DNA of 64,000 nt from Nitzschia sp. DOCU1 (taxonomy: Eukaryota > Bacillariophyta > Bacillariophyceae > Bacillariales > Bacillariaceae), in assembly GCA_951394045.1 (NCBI GenBank), contig OX595990.1, forward strand, positions 1,860,001-1,924,000, read 5' to 3'. The translations under genes were made by a program, and so were the position numbers. Positions 24,301-34,588 of the stretch are shown piece after piece. Every line of letters starts with the position of its first letter. The first letter of the stretch is position 1. A model generated the notes under the pieces. The model ran no database searches, was not told the origin of the DNA, and worked only from the letters and a program-made list of their open reading frames with translations.

Positions 24301-25593
24301 CCAAAGATCTTTCAGTTTTGTCGGCCATCCGGGACGATAAAATCCCGCGCGCTTCTTGCGCCGTAGTATCGGCCACTTACCATTTCCTGAAAAGAGTATC
24401 CTCCGAGACAGCCGACAATGACAAAGCATTCGAGCCTCCCCGTCACAATGCCGGATCATGACCACCACGGCAGCAAGGAAAATGCACGGAGGCAACACAA
24501 AAGGCACGTGGCAAGTCAGATTTGATTCGGACTACCGGCAGTTCAGGTCTCTTGCCCCCACATCGTCGCCCAAGTCGTCAATCCACCACAAACAGGCTGT
24601 CCATGGCACTGCTGCCATTCCGGCATGGCGATCCCCCCATTCTCACGGGCAGAACAAAAATGGCTTCGCCATCTTTTTGGCAAGAGCCATGCACTTGCAC
24701 CCAATAATTCACCCGGTCTTCCAAGGGTCGAAAATGACTACTTTGAAGTGGAACAAGACCTTTGGGCATGGAAGGCGGATTGGATGAAATGAAATCTGTG
24801 TTGCCATTCTGTGACAATGCTACGAGCGAGACTTTCTTTTTTATATTCGAATCTGGATTTTTATTTTTTGAAAGGGTGGTGTCCTCATTCATTCATCTGG
24901 GCATAAGGAGGTGGTGGCTGGCGGAAGGTCTCGTGATCAAGCAGGGGGCAGGGGGCAAATTCTAATGGATATTAGCAGCAACAATCAACAAGTGTCGTTG
25001 TCATCGACTGTGAATCAGATAATGTTGGTCCCCATGGGGTGATTTGCTGATCAGTTTGCTACTGGTGGAATCTTCTGGTTGGTTGCTTAATTTCAAGATT
25101 TGCTACCTGAAGTGGAGTTCAAGGCTTGAATGCGAAATGCTAGTTGGGCCTGGTTTGGTGTTTCGTGCGTTTAAGATAGCTATGAAATCAGGCTAGAGTC
25201 AATTCTGTTCGATCATTGCGAGGATGGAACCGAAATATGACGCGGATAATTCTGCAAAGCTGTGGAGTAGTGAGAAATTTGCAAGGCAGTTGTGGCCGCT
25301 GTTGCACAATTTCCACCATGACTAAGAGCACGGTACTAGAGTACTAATGAGTAGTAGCAGTAGTAATGAGTATCCAAAATATTTGTGTTTAAGACCGTCG
25401 TCTCGTCGTCGACAAGTAGTAGTCTACAGTCGAAATGGCATGCAGTAAAAGGAATACGTGACTCACTTGACTTGTTTCAAAGTTGTCGATTAAGTCCATT
25501 ATCCCCAACCCCGTGCGTAGACTTTCTACCAGGGGGGTCGTAGTGTAAATGTCGGCCAAAGATGACCGGAAAATTCACCAGATATTAGGATCT
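21317..25593. repeat. three head-to-tail copies of a 1423-bp unit
   Basis: Copies at 21317-22739, 22740-24162 and 24163-25585, each beginning TAGGATCT, with one more TAGGATCT at 25586-25593. I noticed only three differences: copy 1 has CGCGCGATATTC-type sequence near 21349 where the others have CGTGCG; copy 2 has AAGGCAGATT near 23350 where the others have AAGGCGGATT; the last junction has GATAT instead of GATGT. Each unit carries an inverted repeat near its ends (TTTTCCGGTCACC at the left, its complement GATGACCGGAAAA at the right, one mismatch). Open frames on both strands are 60-140 codons, lack recognisable domains and overlap each other, so I regard the unit as probably non-coding. The near-identity indicates very recent tandem amplification, or an assembly effect. 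Confidence 0.95.
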
Positions 25594-25889
25594 ACGTGGG
25601 CTTGCAATTGCGAGGTCCCGTCTGCGGTATCGACTTCGTTCCTACGACGTGTCGTCGCGTTCGTTGAGCTCTGTAGCGCCATCGATGCAGTAACACCACA
25701 AAACCATCATTACGCAATACGATTGAGACTATCATTTCACTTGTTATTCCTGTAGTGTCAGACCGACCTGAACGACGACAGCCACCTTCCTCCCTTTCAA
25801 TCCCACTCACTACCGACGCCAAGAACGGCCCCTGTTAACGAATTCACAAAAAGAATCCGATACAACACTCCAGCAACCAAGTCGACGAA
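25594..25889. promoter_or_regulatory. upstream region of the FHA-like gene
   Basis: Unique sequence between the end of the array and the ATG at 25890. It should hold the promoter and 5' leader of the FHA-like gene. No motif can be assigned. Confidence 0.4.
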
Positions 25890-27908
25890 ATGGCAACTCC
25901 GCAAAAGAGTGACGAAGGCAACGCAAGTCCGTCGGCTGGGCCCGAGTCGACTCAGCTCGCTCTGGTGCCTCTGCACCCTGCCACCAAACGTCAGAAATTG
26001 GACGCCAAGCAACTCCCGATTGTCCTTGGAAGAACGAATTTAGCCGCTTGGTGGTGGAAGTCGTGTCCTTGTCAGCATTACTGCCGCTTGCACTGCCGCC
26101 CTGTAGCACAAAACATCCGAAGTCTGTCGAAGGTGATGATCCAAATAGACACAGCGGGGCGAGTTCACATTGTAGGAAAGAACCCTCATTTGATCGCAAT
26201 TACGCCGGAACGAGAAGACAACATCTTGCACGTCAATGACGTCATCAGCATCGGACGACGAGATCGGGAGCCCTGGATGCGCTTTCAAGCCATTCGAAAG
26301 CCCGACGGTAGCGCTCATGCCACAGAATCTGCAGTGCCGAATGGGTCACAACTGAACAATGCGCTAGAGCAAAATGATCCTCAGCAGGTGCAGGTGCTCG
26401 TGGCACCTGTAGTCGCCGCTGCCCCGCCAAGCAGAAGCAGCCGTCGACAGGTCGCCCCTCCGATTGCCAGCAACAATGTTCCTGCTGCCCCCGGGGCTAT
26501 CAAGACCGTAGAAGCGGTGGTTTCGCCGCCCGAATGGATCACTACCAGTACTACACGCAACCGCAACGCCGATAACAGAAGTTCTGGTGACGCCAAAGCC
26601 ACTATCAAACCACTAAGCCCACCAAGTCAGCAGCAGAGTCAGCAACAACGGCAACAGAATTCATTAAGAATGGAGGAGGCTGCCTCGGCTGCAACCATTG
26701 CTCGAGTTCAAAGGTCCTATGTGCAAGCCAACCACAAGGCGAATCCTTCGAGCAACAATCCGACAAAGGAACCGACGACTCGAAAGCGCCGTCGGCGGGC
26801 AGTGGACACCGCGGGGAATGAACAAACGCCGAAAAAGTCGCGTCGCAACGGTCGCAGCCGCAAAGGCAGCAACGAGGGTGAATCGCTTGACAAGACTAGT
26901 GGGGGCACAACCAGCACAACCAACGGCGACAACAATAACAACACAAACACAAACAAACGGGATCATTCTCACGTTCATTTGGTCTTTCAAGATTTTCAGA
27001 CATCGGCCTCTCTGTTGGAAGGCAATGAACTTCGCCGACGCGAAGAATCGTGCATCAATCAAGCGACCTACAGAGCGAGTAGTTCCGATTCGGTGGTTCG
27101 TCAGCACCACTATGGCGAGGTCCCGCCTCCTAGAGCCTTTGTGGCTGATAAGAGCCAATTGCGACTGCTATCGCGTAATTTTGCAGCCGCTTTGCTAGGC
27201 GCCGTCTCTCCGACCGGTTCCAACCCAGAACCTCCCGAGACCCAACTAAAGGACGTTGAAACTCAGCCAAATCCAGGCACCCAAGAGCAAGCTCTTGATA
27301 CAAAACCTGCTGCAATGGGGCAACCAGTGTTGCGTAGTTATTTTGCTCTGTCGTCGTCGGAAGAATACCCGAGTATCAAAGGCGAATCAGCGAGACCGAT
27401 GCAGTACACCACGAGTCCAAGCAAGCTCGTAGTGGAGGCGCCAGCCAAATCGAGTGGCTCGCAGCAAGAACCAGCCGCACGGGTAATGGAGCCGGACGAA
27501 GCTTCAATGCTCTCCCTTCCGCAATGTGCTTCGTCTAGCTTTGAACCTGGACAGGGAGAGGTGGTTTTGAAACCTAGCCAGCAGGAGCATGAAACAAACG
27601 ATGCTTCCTGCCTCGAGTTTGCCGCGGCAAAGAAAGGTGGGGAGGAAGGTTCAAGTCGAGCAGATGATGAATCTGCATCCTCTCCTCCATCCTGTGATCC
27701 GATCATGGACTTGAAGCCGTGGCAAGAAATGGTGGGGCAAGAGGAAGAAAAAGGAAATACCTCTTCATTCAGACATGCTCTTGCAAGCTTGATCATTGCC
27801 AAGAACCAAGACCGCTTGGAAGGTGGAGCGAAACGGGGTTTGTTGTGGCTGCCGCCGCTGTTGGGCGAAGACTTCAAAATTGAATCCTTAAAGGACACCA
27901 CGATGTAG
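25890..27908 (+). CDS. FHA-like domain protein with long low-complexity tail
   Basis: Single exon, 672 aa. Residues about 40-145 read like a divergent FHA (phosphothreonine-binding) domain: a GRTNL start strand, then SLSKVMIQID, GRVHIVGKNPHLI, LHVNDVISIGRRDREPWMRF. A Cys/His-rich insertion (CPCQHYCRLHC) sits where the first FHA loops should be and could bind metal. The remaining 500 residues are low-complexity and rich in Gln, Ser, Asn and Pro, with basic clusters (RKRRRRAV, KKSRRNGRSRKG) that look like nuclear localisation signals. A nuclear adaptor role is likely from composition, but the partner is unknown. It is the first gene downstream of the repeat array. Confidence 0.6.
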   Translation: MATPQKSDEGNASPSAGPESTQLALVPLHPATKRQKLDAKQLPIVLGRTNLAAWWWKSCPCQHYCRLHCRPVAQNIRSLSKVMIQIDTAGRVHIVGKNPHLIAITPEREDNILHVNDVISIGRRDREPWMRFQAIRKPDGSAHATESAVPNGSQLNNALEQNDPQQVQVLVAPVVAAAPPSRSSRRQVAPPIASNNVPAAPGAIKTVEAVVSPPEWITTSTTRNRNADNRSSGDAKATIKPLSPPSQQQSQQQRQQNSLRMEEAASAATIARVQRSYVQANHKANPSSNNPTKEPTTRKRRRRAVDTAGNEQTPKKSRRNGRSRKGSNEGESLDKTSGGTTSTTNGDNNNNTNTNKRDHSHVHLVFQDFQTSASLLEGNELRRREESCINQATYRASSSDSVVRQHHYGEVPPPRAFVADKSQLRLLSRNFAAALLGAVSPTGSNPEPPETQLKDVETQPNPGTQEQALDTKPAAMGQPVLRSYFALSSSEEYPSIKGESARPMQYTTSPSKLVVEAPAKSSGSQQEPAARVMEPDEASMLSLPQCASSSFEPGQGEVVLKPSQQEHETNDASCLEFAAAKKGGEEGSSRADDESASSPPSCDPIMDLKPWQEMVGQEEEKGNTSSFRHALASLIIAKNQDRLEGGAKRGLLWLPPLLGEDFKIESLKDTTM

Positions 27909-28306
27909 ACGGTGATGGGTTGGACATAGGTCTGCAACAATTTTGAACGGCCGGGATCAAAAGCCGCCACTCCTCCTCTCTGAGTGGCGCCAACGAAGCG
28001 GCGAGAATTCTTTCTATCCCCGGATTGCAATTCCGTAGTGGCAACTACAGTACAGTAAATACCGGTTAACTGCCCGGTCTATAGCTTCAAAAAAGTAAAG
28101 ATGACATCAACCCGATGAATTCTTTGGAATCTAAGTTCGTCAGTTAAGTCTGGCACGCGAAAGCTAGTTCAAACCTCAAAGCCCCTTTGATTAGCGTCGT
28201 CTAACTGAAATTCGAAGTTGTAATGAAAACTCTTAACAATTGTCGAGAATACTGCACTAGCAAAAAACGTTGATAGCCCGGACCCTTTGCGGCAGTCTCA
28301 ACCCAT
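27909..28306. other. convergent intergenic region
   Basis: Shared 3' region of the FHA-like gene (+) and the first Cys/His-repeat gene (-). Nothing further was recognised. Confidence 0.4.
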
Positions 28307-29284
28307 TTAAATCGATTCGAATTTGTCTAGGTCTAAATCTTCATCGTACAAAGTCTGAAGATCCCTCGAAAAGGTGCTTCGGTGCCGAGGTCGTTGAATC
28401 TGTGGGTTTGCCATTAGCTGAGGAGGAGGCGGGAGGGGATTGCCCAAAATATGTCCGCTATCCACCCCCATTTCTTCAAAGATCGATAAACCACGGGCAT
28501 ACATGGTTTGTTGAAATGCCCGAGATGGTACCGGGGCTTGTGCAATGGCGGTTAAGGCGAGGCTCGGGATCTCGTGGCATTGATCCAGCGGCAACATGGC
28601 TTCGGCAGGAGGTCCGGTCATCGGAACCGACAACACGGCAGGCGACGGAGTTGTGAGGGTATACAACGTCTCATCTTGGTGAAGCTTGCAGAAACCAGCA
28701 TCGAGGGCAATTCTTCGGCATCCCTCCATCGAACATTGATTCTTCTTGGCACCATGGCCTATGCAGATTCCGCCTTGCACAGCCACACGAGAGCAGCCAG
28801 GAACTTCACACTTCTTTCGAGCAGGGCCATGAGAACTGCAAAGTCCCCGCGACTTCACGATCTTGTCGCACCCAGGAAATTTGCATTGCTTGCGTTTGGC
28901 TCCATGTGTTACACATACCCCTCCTTGCACGACACGGTTTGGGCAGTCTTGAATACTGCACATGCGTCGGACTCGCTTCCTTCGTCGGCGTTTTCGGATT
29001 CCTTGAGGTTTGCTCTTGCTTGTAGATGTGGATCGGGGAATAGAGGAAGAAGGACCCGCGGCAGCAGCAGGCGGAGGAACTCTTTCGGACAAAACTTCAG
29101 CCGAAGTGGGGGCTTGGGAAGGTGCATGGATTCCTCTTAAGATGGCAACGTCTTCATCGAGGTCTCGCATGTCGAAACCTAGAAATGACATGGCAGACTG
29201 GTCAGCAGGGTGATCTTGGGCGTCCGCATGGTTGAATTTATTGTTGCCAAAATCAAATGGTGTACTCATGAAAACAGTAGTCAT
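28307..29284 (-). CDS. Cys/His-repeat (WRKY19-like zinc-finger repeat) protein, short paralog
   Basis: 325 aa from ATG 29284 (a second Met at codon 6). Residues about 109-204 hold four tandem C-x4-C-x9-C-x2-H units, such as CSIQDCPNRVVQGGVCVTH and CKFPGCDKIVKSRGLCSSH, separated by GAKRKQ-type linkers. This repeat is widespread in stramenopiles, where automated annotation often names it WRKY transcription factor 19 because the plant protein carries similar repeats; no WRKY domain is present. A basic cluster RKRRRRKRVRR just before the repeats is a likely nuclear signal. Conserved short motifs shared with the neighbour at 30632-32821 are FLGFDMRDLD near 34, RGLSIFEEMG in the C-terminal third and STFSRDLQTLYDEDL at the end. 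A nuclear regulator is likely; the zinc ligand role is inferred. Confidence 0.8.
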   Translation of the reverse strand: MTTVFMSTPFDFGNNKFNHADAQDHPADQSAMSFLGFDMRDLDEDVAILRGIHAPSQAPTSAEVLSERVPPPAAAAGPSSSIPRSTSTSKSKPQGIRKRRRRKRVRRMCSIQDCPNRVVQGGVCVTHGAKRKQCKFPGCDKIVKSRGLCSSHGPARKKCEVPGCSRVAVQGGICIGHGAKKNQCSMEGCRRIALDAGFCKLHQDETLYTLTTPSPAVLSVPMTGPPAEAMLPLDQCHEIPSLALTAIAQAPVPSRAFQQTMYARGLSIFEEMGVDSGHILGNPLPPPPQLMANPQIQRPRHRSTFSRDLQTLYDEDLDLDKFESI

Positions 29285-30631
29285 TGGATGGTGTATGGTG
29301 AGTTGATTGGCAACACAACAAGTTTATGATGTCGCATTCCAATATGAACTTTCGGGCTTGCAGCATGAGGAACGGATCGACTCTTCTTGAAGATGCGGAT
29401 GCCATCGTCGGCGGGAGTTTCGTTGTGACGATGAAGAGACCATGGCAAGACCAGTCTTCAGACTGGTCTTTTGATTTGCACGCGTGTTAGCATATTTATT
29501 GCAGTGACATATTCTTGACAAAAAGACAAGTCTGAGTCCAGTCGCAGACCATGAAGCGACCAGTACAAGACCATACAAAGACCATAGTTTCCTCTAAACG
29601 TTCGGACACGCCTTGGGATGTCCGTCAGCGTCTCTGGACTTCCTGAGTGAAGGCCAGGAAGTTCCAGGATGATCGTTGGGGGGGGGGGAGCGCCGGGCGT
29701 CGAACCAAGAAAATCTATGATATGTTCTTGTGCATCGGAATGGTGCACCCATCATTTTCTATGGTCAAGGAGCATTGCTGACTAAGAGTACCCAATCATG
29801 ACATTCTCCGATCCACATGGAAAGGAAACCTAGGACCATAGGGAAGATCTTGACGTACAGAAAATATCGGAGCAGGATGAAACTGCCTGCATTTGAGATT
29901 GCATCCCACCTTCTTATGGGATTCGGATCTTGGCGCGGAGCAAACTTTATTGATTATCCGATTGGTAACATGAAAAGAATGTAATCCGGTGTCCCAGCGC
30001 TCTATCTGTTTACAGTCGAAGAAACGAGCGGCTTTCAGTCGGGTTTAGTGGAAGTTGTCGTTTTCGTGTCGATAACAACGCTTCGAATGTACGTAGTACC
30101 ACTGGAAAATATGTGCATGCTACTAGGATTGCAGCGTCGGCCGAAATTCCATAGAGAAAGACCAATGCCATACTACACTAGAAAGGCGCGAACTTACTTC
30201 TAACGTTCGTATGCATAAAGACCGGTAGTACTATTGCGGCCTAACTAACACGGTCGAGACAATCTGGATTTGTTCCAGACCAAACATGATGGTTGCCAAA
30301 CGAAGAGAGAGAGAGAAGATCTGACGACTGTGGCCTGATTTGAAGGATGGAGCGAACATAGGTAGTCCACTAATAGTTATTGCTGATTGTACCTGAAAAA
30401 GGATGTGCCTGAAAAGGATGTGATCGATTCGTAATACCTTGGCGCGAGACTGAGCTTGGCCCAAGCCAGGCTCGTGAGCTTAAACAACCTTAAAGATAGT
30501 GTTGCCAGGTCTGCCATAAATAATAAGGCAGAAGGATGTTCCATATCGCTTGTTGCGGCACCACGGAGTTTTTATTCAACGAATCAGAGCGCACGACTGC
30601 CTGAAAAAAGTTGGATAAAAAAGAATCGCAA
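29285..30631. other. intergenic region between the two Cys/His-repeat paralogs
   Basis: About 1.35 kb without a convincing gene. It holds a perfect hairpin (29447-29470), a cluster of GACCAT/GACCAG words around it, an 11-nt G run (29678-29688) and otherwise AT-richer sequence. It should contain the promoter of the 28307-29284 gene. Confidence 0.45.
29447..29470. repeat. perfect inverted repeat, 11-bp arms, 2-nt loop
   Basis: AAGACCAGTCT and its exact complement AGACTGGTCTT are separated by TC. It lies 163 nt upstream of the ATG of the short Cys/His-repeat gene, among several other GACCA words. Confidence 0.85.
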
Positions 30632-32821
30632 TCAATAAAAAGTGTTTGCGAAGTCTCTCGAGAACGTGCTTTGATGGCGGTGCTGTGCAGGAGCAGGTGG
30701 TTTGTCAACGTCATCACCAAGGATAGTTCCGACGACTTCTGCACTCATCTCTTGGAAAAGAGACAAACCCCGTGTGTGCGTAGGCTTGTGGACAGTCTTT
30801 GAGGGCTTGGTGGCCGCCTTGCCATCAATCACCTTACATTCTTCATATTCGCCTGGCGGAGCTGCCGGGTTTTTGCGATTCTGGTCGTGGTGCTTCTTGC
30901 ACATACCAGCCAAGATTGCTTGCTTGGTGCAGCCATCCATAGAACAAAGCTTTTTCTTCGCACCGTGGGCAATGCATTTGCCGCCCTGAACAGCGACTTT
31001 ACCGCAGCCCTCAGCGTCACATCGCTTACGGGCAGGTCCATGGGTACTACATAGTCCTGCCTTTTTCACGTTTTTGTTGCAGCCCGGGTGTTTGCATTGT
31101 TTCCGTTTAGCCCCGTGAGAGATGCACAATCCACCTTGAACAACACGGTTGGGACAACCAGCAACATTGCATTTGCGACGAACGCGCTTGCTTGCTCCGC
31201 CTGGGGCTAGTTTGCCCTTTCCGTCGTCGTCCGCCGAATCAGGGTCAGATTGTTCTGTGTCTCCTTCAGCTATGGATTTTCCATTGAACGCTGGGGCAGC
31301 AGCTCCCGTCGACGCCTGGAGGTTCTTCAGGAAAGTCGCATCCGGATTGTCAAGACCCCCCACATCCAGACCCAGGAAGGACACCGAAGAAGAGGTAGCT
31401 CGATGATGACCTCTCAATGGGTCTCCAAATTCCGTAGAAGGCATAAACAAAGAAAGAGGCGGGGCCCACGAAGAAACGGAAGAAGTCTTTCGGTGATGGC
31501 TGGACTCCACTCCAGGAGGATAATCGGCTGTCGTCTCCCCGCCTCTAGGTGGTTGGCTTGCCAGTGATGTTCGCCCCCCTTCGCCAACGCCCATAGATGT
31601 CACATACGTGTGCAAGCCTTGAGTTGAACCACCTCGCCAGTGAGTTGGGGGAACGGGCGGTGGGGGAGTCATGGCAGATTTTTCCGAGCGGGAAGTCGCA
31701 GCACTGGTTTCCTCCCGTGGCCGTTCAAGTATCGGCTGGACTAGAGGTCCGTGTGCAGCAGACTTTGCGTAGGGATCTGCACCCCGAGCATACTGCACTG
31801 GGTAACCACCAGCAGGTGCGCCCGGCACGGTTCGTTGGTAGCTAGAATCAGGCGGATGTCCATAATACGATGAAGGCGGGTAGGGAGGCTGCGGATAGGC
31901 GTGAGGAGCGTAGTATGGCGGGGGCGGGGGTGGAGGAGGCGGAGGACCAGAGAGGTAGCCGCGAGGAGCCGCCCTGGCCGAAGAAGGAGGCGGGGCTCCG
32001 GCGCTATGATCATATGACATCAACTCGATCGGAGATCGTCGTGGCACATTTCGTGACGAGTCGAAATGCCCCCGTCGCTCGCCAGCCGCTGCAGCGAGTT
32101 CCTCTCTCGAGACATCAGCAGCAGCCGTCAAAATGTCGAGACCAGCACTGTCTACTCTCTGGTGCTGACGTTCCTGAATATAAGGACGTCGTTTGACGGC
32201 TGCAGAGTTACCAATGGAGTTGGTGCGGCGATGGGCTTCCGGAGGATTGGACACGTCACCAGAGAATACACGACGATGCTTTTGTCCTGCCGTCTGAGAC
32301 GAATCCGGGGACGGCTCTCGGTGCCCAGAATAACTATAGGGTTCCTCAGAGGGACCCTCCTTGGAGGCGACTGCAGAAAGGGTGGTCGCATCTTGGAAAT
32401 GTTCAGAGAGATTGCGTGAGTGACCACGCTTGCCGTGCCCTTTGGAGGTAGACGTTCTCGCTTCTCCGTCAACTGAAGCGTGGTAATCGGAAGAAAGCCC
32501 CCTTCCATCTTCAGCATCAAAGGATGACTCCACAACAACTATATCACCTTCCCGGGTGCTTTCATACTTGACGGCTGGTCGAGAGTGCCCTGGAACTTCA
32601 TCCCTTGGCTTTTCATCTTCCGCACTGCGATCTTCATAAGAAGACATTCTAAAATGATCAGAGTGATGAATGACCATACCAGTTAAAATCGTCGAGGGCA
32701 GAGGATGATGATAATCGTCCCAATGATGAAATGAATGATGGTGCGGACCAGTGTATCTACTGACCCTGGCAGAATCGCGCTGGAAATAGAAATTGTGAGC
32801 CGATCTGAACGACAAATCCAT
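30632..32821 (-). CDS. Cys/His-repeat (WRKY19-like zinc-finger repeat) protein, long paralog
   Basis: 729 aa from ATG 32821; translation from ATG 32647 (MSSYEDRS) is an alternative. The first 500 residues are low-complexity (His-rich leader, Pro-rich block with ten prolines near residue 290, Ser/Arg-rich parts). Four C-x4-C-x9-C-x2-H units follow near residues 550-650 (CNVAGCPNRVVQGGLCISH, CKHPGCNKNVKKAGLCSTH and so on). The order of short motifs is the same as in the 28307-29284 gene: FLGLDVGGLD before the repeats, RGLSLFQEMS and HQSTFSRDF after them. The genes are thus diverged tandem paralogs in the same orientation. A potential donor (GTGAGTG near 33333 on the minus strand) hints at a spliced 5' leader. 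Confidence 0.8.
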   Translation of the reverse strand: MDLSFRSAHNFYFQRDSARVSRYTGPHHHSFHHWDDYHHPLPSTILTGMVIHHSDHFRMSSYEDRSAEDEKPRDEVPGHSRPAVKYESTREGDIVVVESSFDAEDGRGLSSDYHASVDGEARTSTSKGHGKRGHSRNLSEHFQDATTLSAVASKEGPSEEPYSYSGHREPSPDSSQTAGQKHRRVFSGDVSNPPEAHRRTNSIGNSAAVKRRPYIQERQHQRVDSAGLDILTAAADVSREELAAAAGERRGHFDSSRNVPRRSPIELMSYDHSAGAPPPSSARAAPRGYLSGPPPPPPPPPPYYAPHAYPQPPYPPSSYYGHPPDSSYQRTVPGAPAGGYPVQYARGADPYAKSAAHGPLVQPILERPREETSAATSRSEKSAMTPPPPVPPTHWRGGSTQGLHTYVTSMGVGEGGRTSLASQPPRGGETTADYPPGVESSHHRKTSSVSSWAPPLSLFMPSTEFGDPLRGHHRATSSSVSFLGLDVGGLDNPDATFLKNLQASTGAAAPAFNGKSIAEGDTEQSDPDSADDDGKGKLAPGGASKRVRRKCNVAGCPNRVVQGGLCISHGAKRKQCKHPGCNKNVKKAGLCSTHGPARKRCDAEGCGKVAVQGGKCIAHGAKKKLCSMDGCTKQAILAGMCKKHHDQNRKNPAAPPGEYEECKVIDGKAATKPSKTVHKPTHTRGLSLFQEMSAEVVGTILGDDVDKPPAPAQHRHQSTFSRDFANTFY

Positions 32822-34588
32822 GATGCGTGGAACAAATCAAGCAGTTAGATAACAACAATTGAGTCTCCACGGTGCAAAGATGAGATTTCGTGTAACGCCT
32901 TCGAAATCAATGAGGCAACAGGAAAAAGATTTGCTTCCCCAGAAAATGCCTCGGATCGAAATGATGAGCTATAAATTTCGAGAAACATTATCCTCGGAGT
33001 CGAAGTCATGTCCGCCTCGCGCGCACCGTTCGAAGTTTCTTAGGAGAAATCCCATAAATGATTGTCATCCACGACGAAAATTGGGGGTCCGCTCAACAAA
33101 AACTTTGGCCCCTGAATCTGGCGGGGCCGCTGCTTGTCGCGAAGCCAAACCAATCGACGGCAAACCGAGCATGGTTGCCATGAAAGTCGGAGTCGACAGC
33201 GACAACACCATCCATGAAATCGGGGCGTGCCTCCTTCATTCGAAATCAATTTTGAGTTGCAACTCCGTCCACCATGAAGCGCAACCGGCCAAATTCAAAA
33301 ACTGAGACGAAAAAGAAACTTATCAACACTCACCTTTGAAAGAAAGACTTGAGATTGGAAGTGTTGTTTTTTGATAGAGGGTCGCTTGCTTCTGGCCGTC
33401 GATGACCTCGTTGAAATGCGATGTGTCGTTGCACTTGTATCGTATCGGGCGAGCACTCCATTGCCCATGTGAAAACTCCTGTAATTATTGTCCGTTCGGA
33501 GGGCGTTCTCCTCATTCCCGATCCTCCGTTTCGACTAATTTAGGCATATATTTTCCGTAACTTTAGCGGTAAAAATGTTACTTTTGTTATGAAGTCTTGC
33601 TGATCTCGTCGCTTTGAAGTCACAGATGACACCTACATTTAGAAGACGACACCTCGGCTGAGCGCGGCGACGATGGAAACTCTTGTCAACCGCCCCTTCA
33701 ATCCGGGTTTAGTTTTGGCAGCGCATCTACGCGCGTGTGGGGAGTTCTCCCTCGCCACAACACCACCTTTTGTACCTTTCTCTCTCCAACGCACGCCTGG
33801 TAGTAGCCGCACCAACTGATCTCGACTTTGGCTCCGTACCAGGTAGCACATTTTATTCGGGCCGATGCGCTACTACTAGAAAGGCCCTCGTTTTCCTCGC
33901 TACTGCTGAACAGCTAGTATCGAACGTCGGTTCCAAAAACTTACTTGAGAACGCTGCGTCGTTCCTTCTAAAGTGTAAGAGCCACGCACTGAATTCGTTA
34001 AATTCCTCGAACCTGCCAAGGGGAAGATGACGTTGAAAACATGTTTGAAATAGGCGACCTTGGGCCTGGTGCCATTCCGTTTCTCGGCAAGTGCGACCAA
34101 GCAGTGTTGACCCTTGTTAGCTTGGGCTGAAGCATCACGGTGTGGTACTAGAGAGGCAGCAAATAGGCACACATCGTGGTAATACACCGGAGCTTGGAGA
34201 GAATAGAAGTTGTATTGGTGTTTGACTCGAAAGATTTTGTGATAGCAAACAGCAATCGACCAACCCAACGAATGCATCAGTGAGGAGGGCCAAACTGCGG
34301 CGTTCATTTTGCTAGTTCCCGTGTTTGTCGGCGGTAAATCATTTTTGGTTTACCAGCCGCAGCCAAATCTATTGTTTTATCGATGGAAAAGCCTTCCAAA
34401 CAAATTCGTGAATTCTATTCTTGTATACTAAAAACTATATTGCATCGTCCCCCCAAATGCATGTTTCTTTATTCCCCATGTCATCGCGTTCGCACAAAGT
34501 TGTCAAAACGAAACAGTAAAACGCAGTACTTCCACAAAACCGAGGAGGCGCTGCAAGCCCGGCTGATTTCCCATGTTCCAACTTTGGC
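32822..34588. other. long intergenic region
   Basis: About 1.8 kb between the start of the long Cys/His-repeat gene and the end of the LRR gene. Open frames are short, mostly without ATG or overlapping on both strands, and show no domain. It should hold the promoter and possibly a non-coding 5' exon of the Cys/His-repeat gene. Confidence 0.4.

Noticed and set aside
21317..25593. CRISPR-like or rDNA-spacer interpretation of the array
   Set aside because: Units are 1.4 kb, nearly identical with no spacers, in a eukaryotic context without rRNA sequence nearby.
32859..33305. 148-codon plus-strand frame near the start of the long Cys/His-repeat gene
   Set aside because: Promoter region of the opposite-strand gene, no domain, composition like intergenic DNA.
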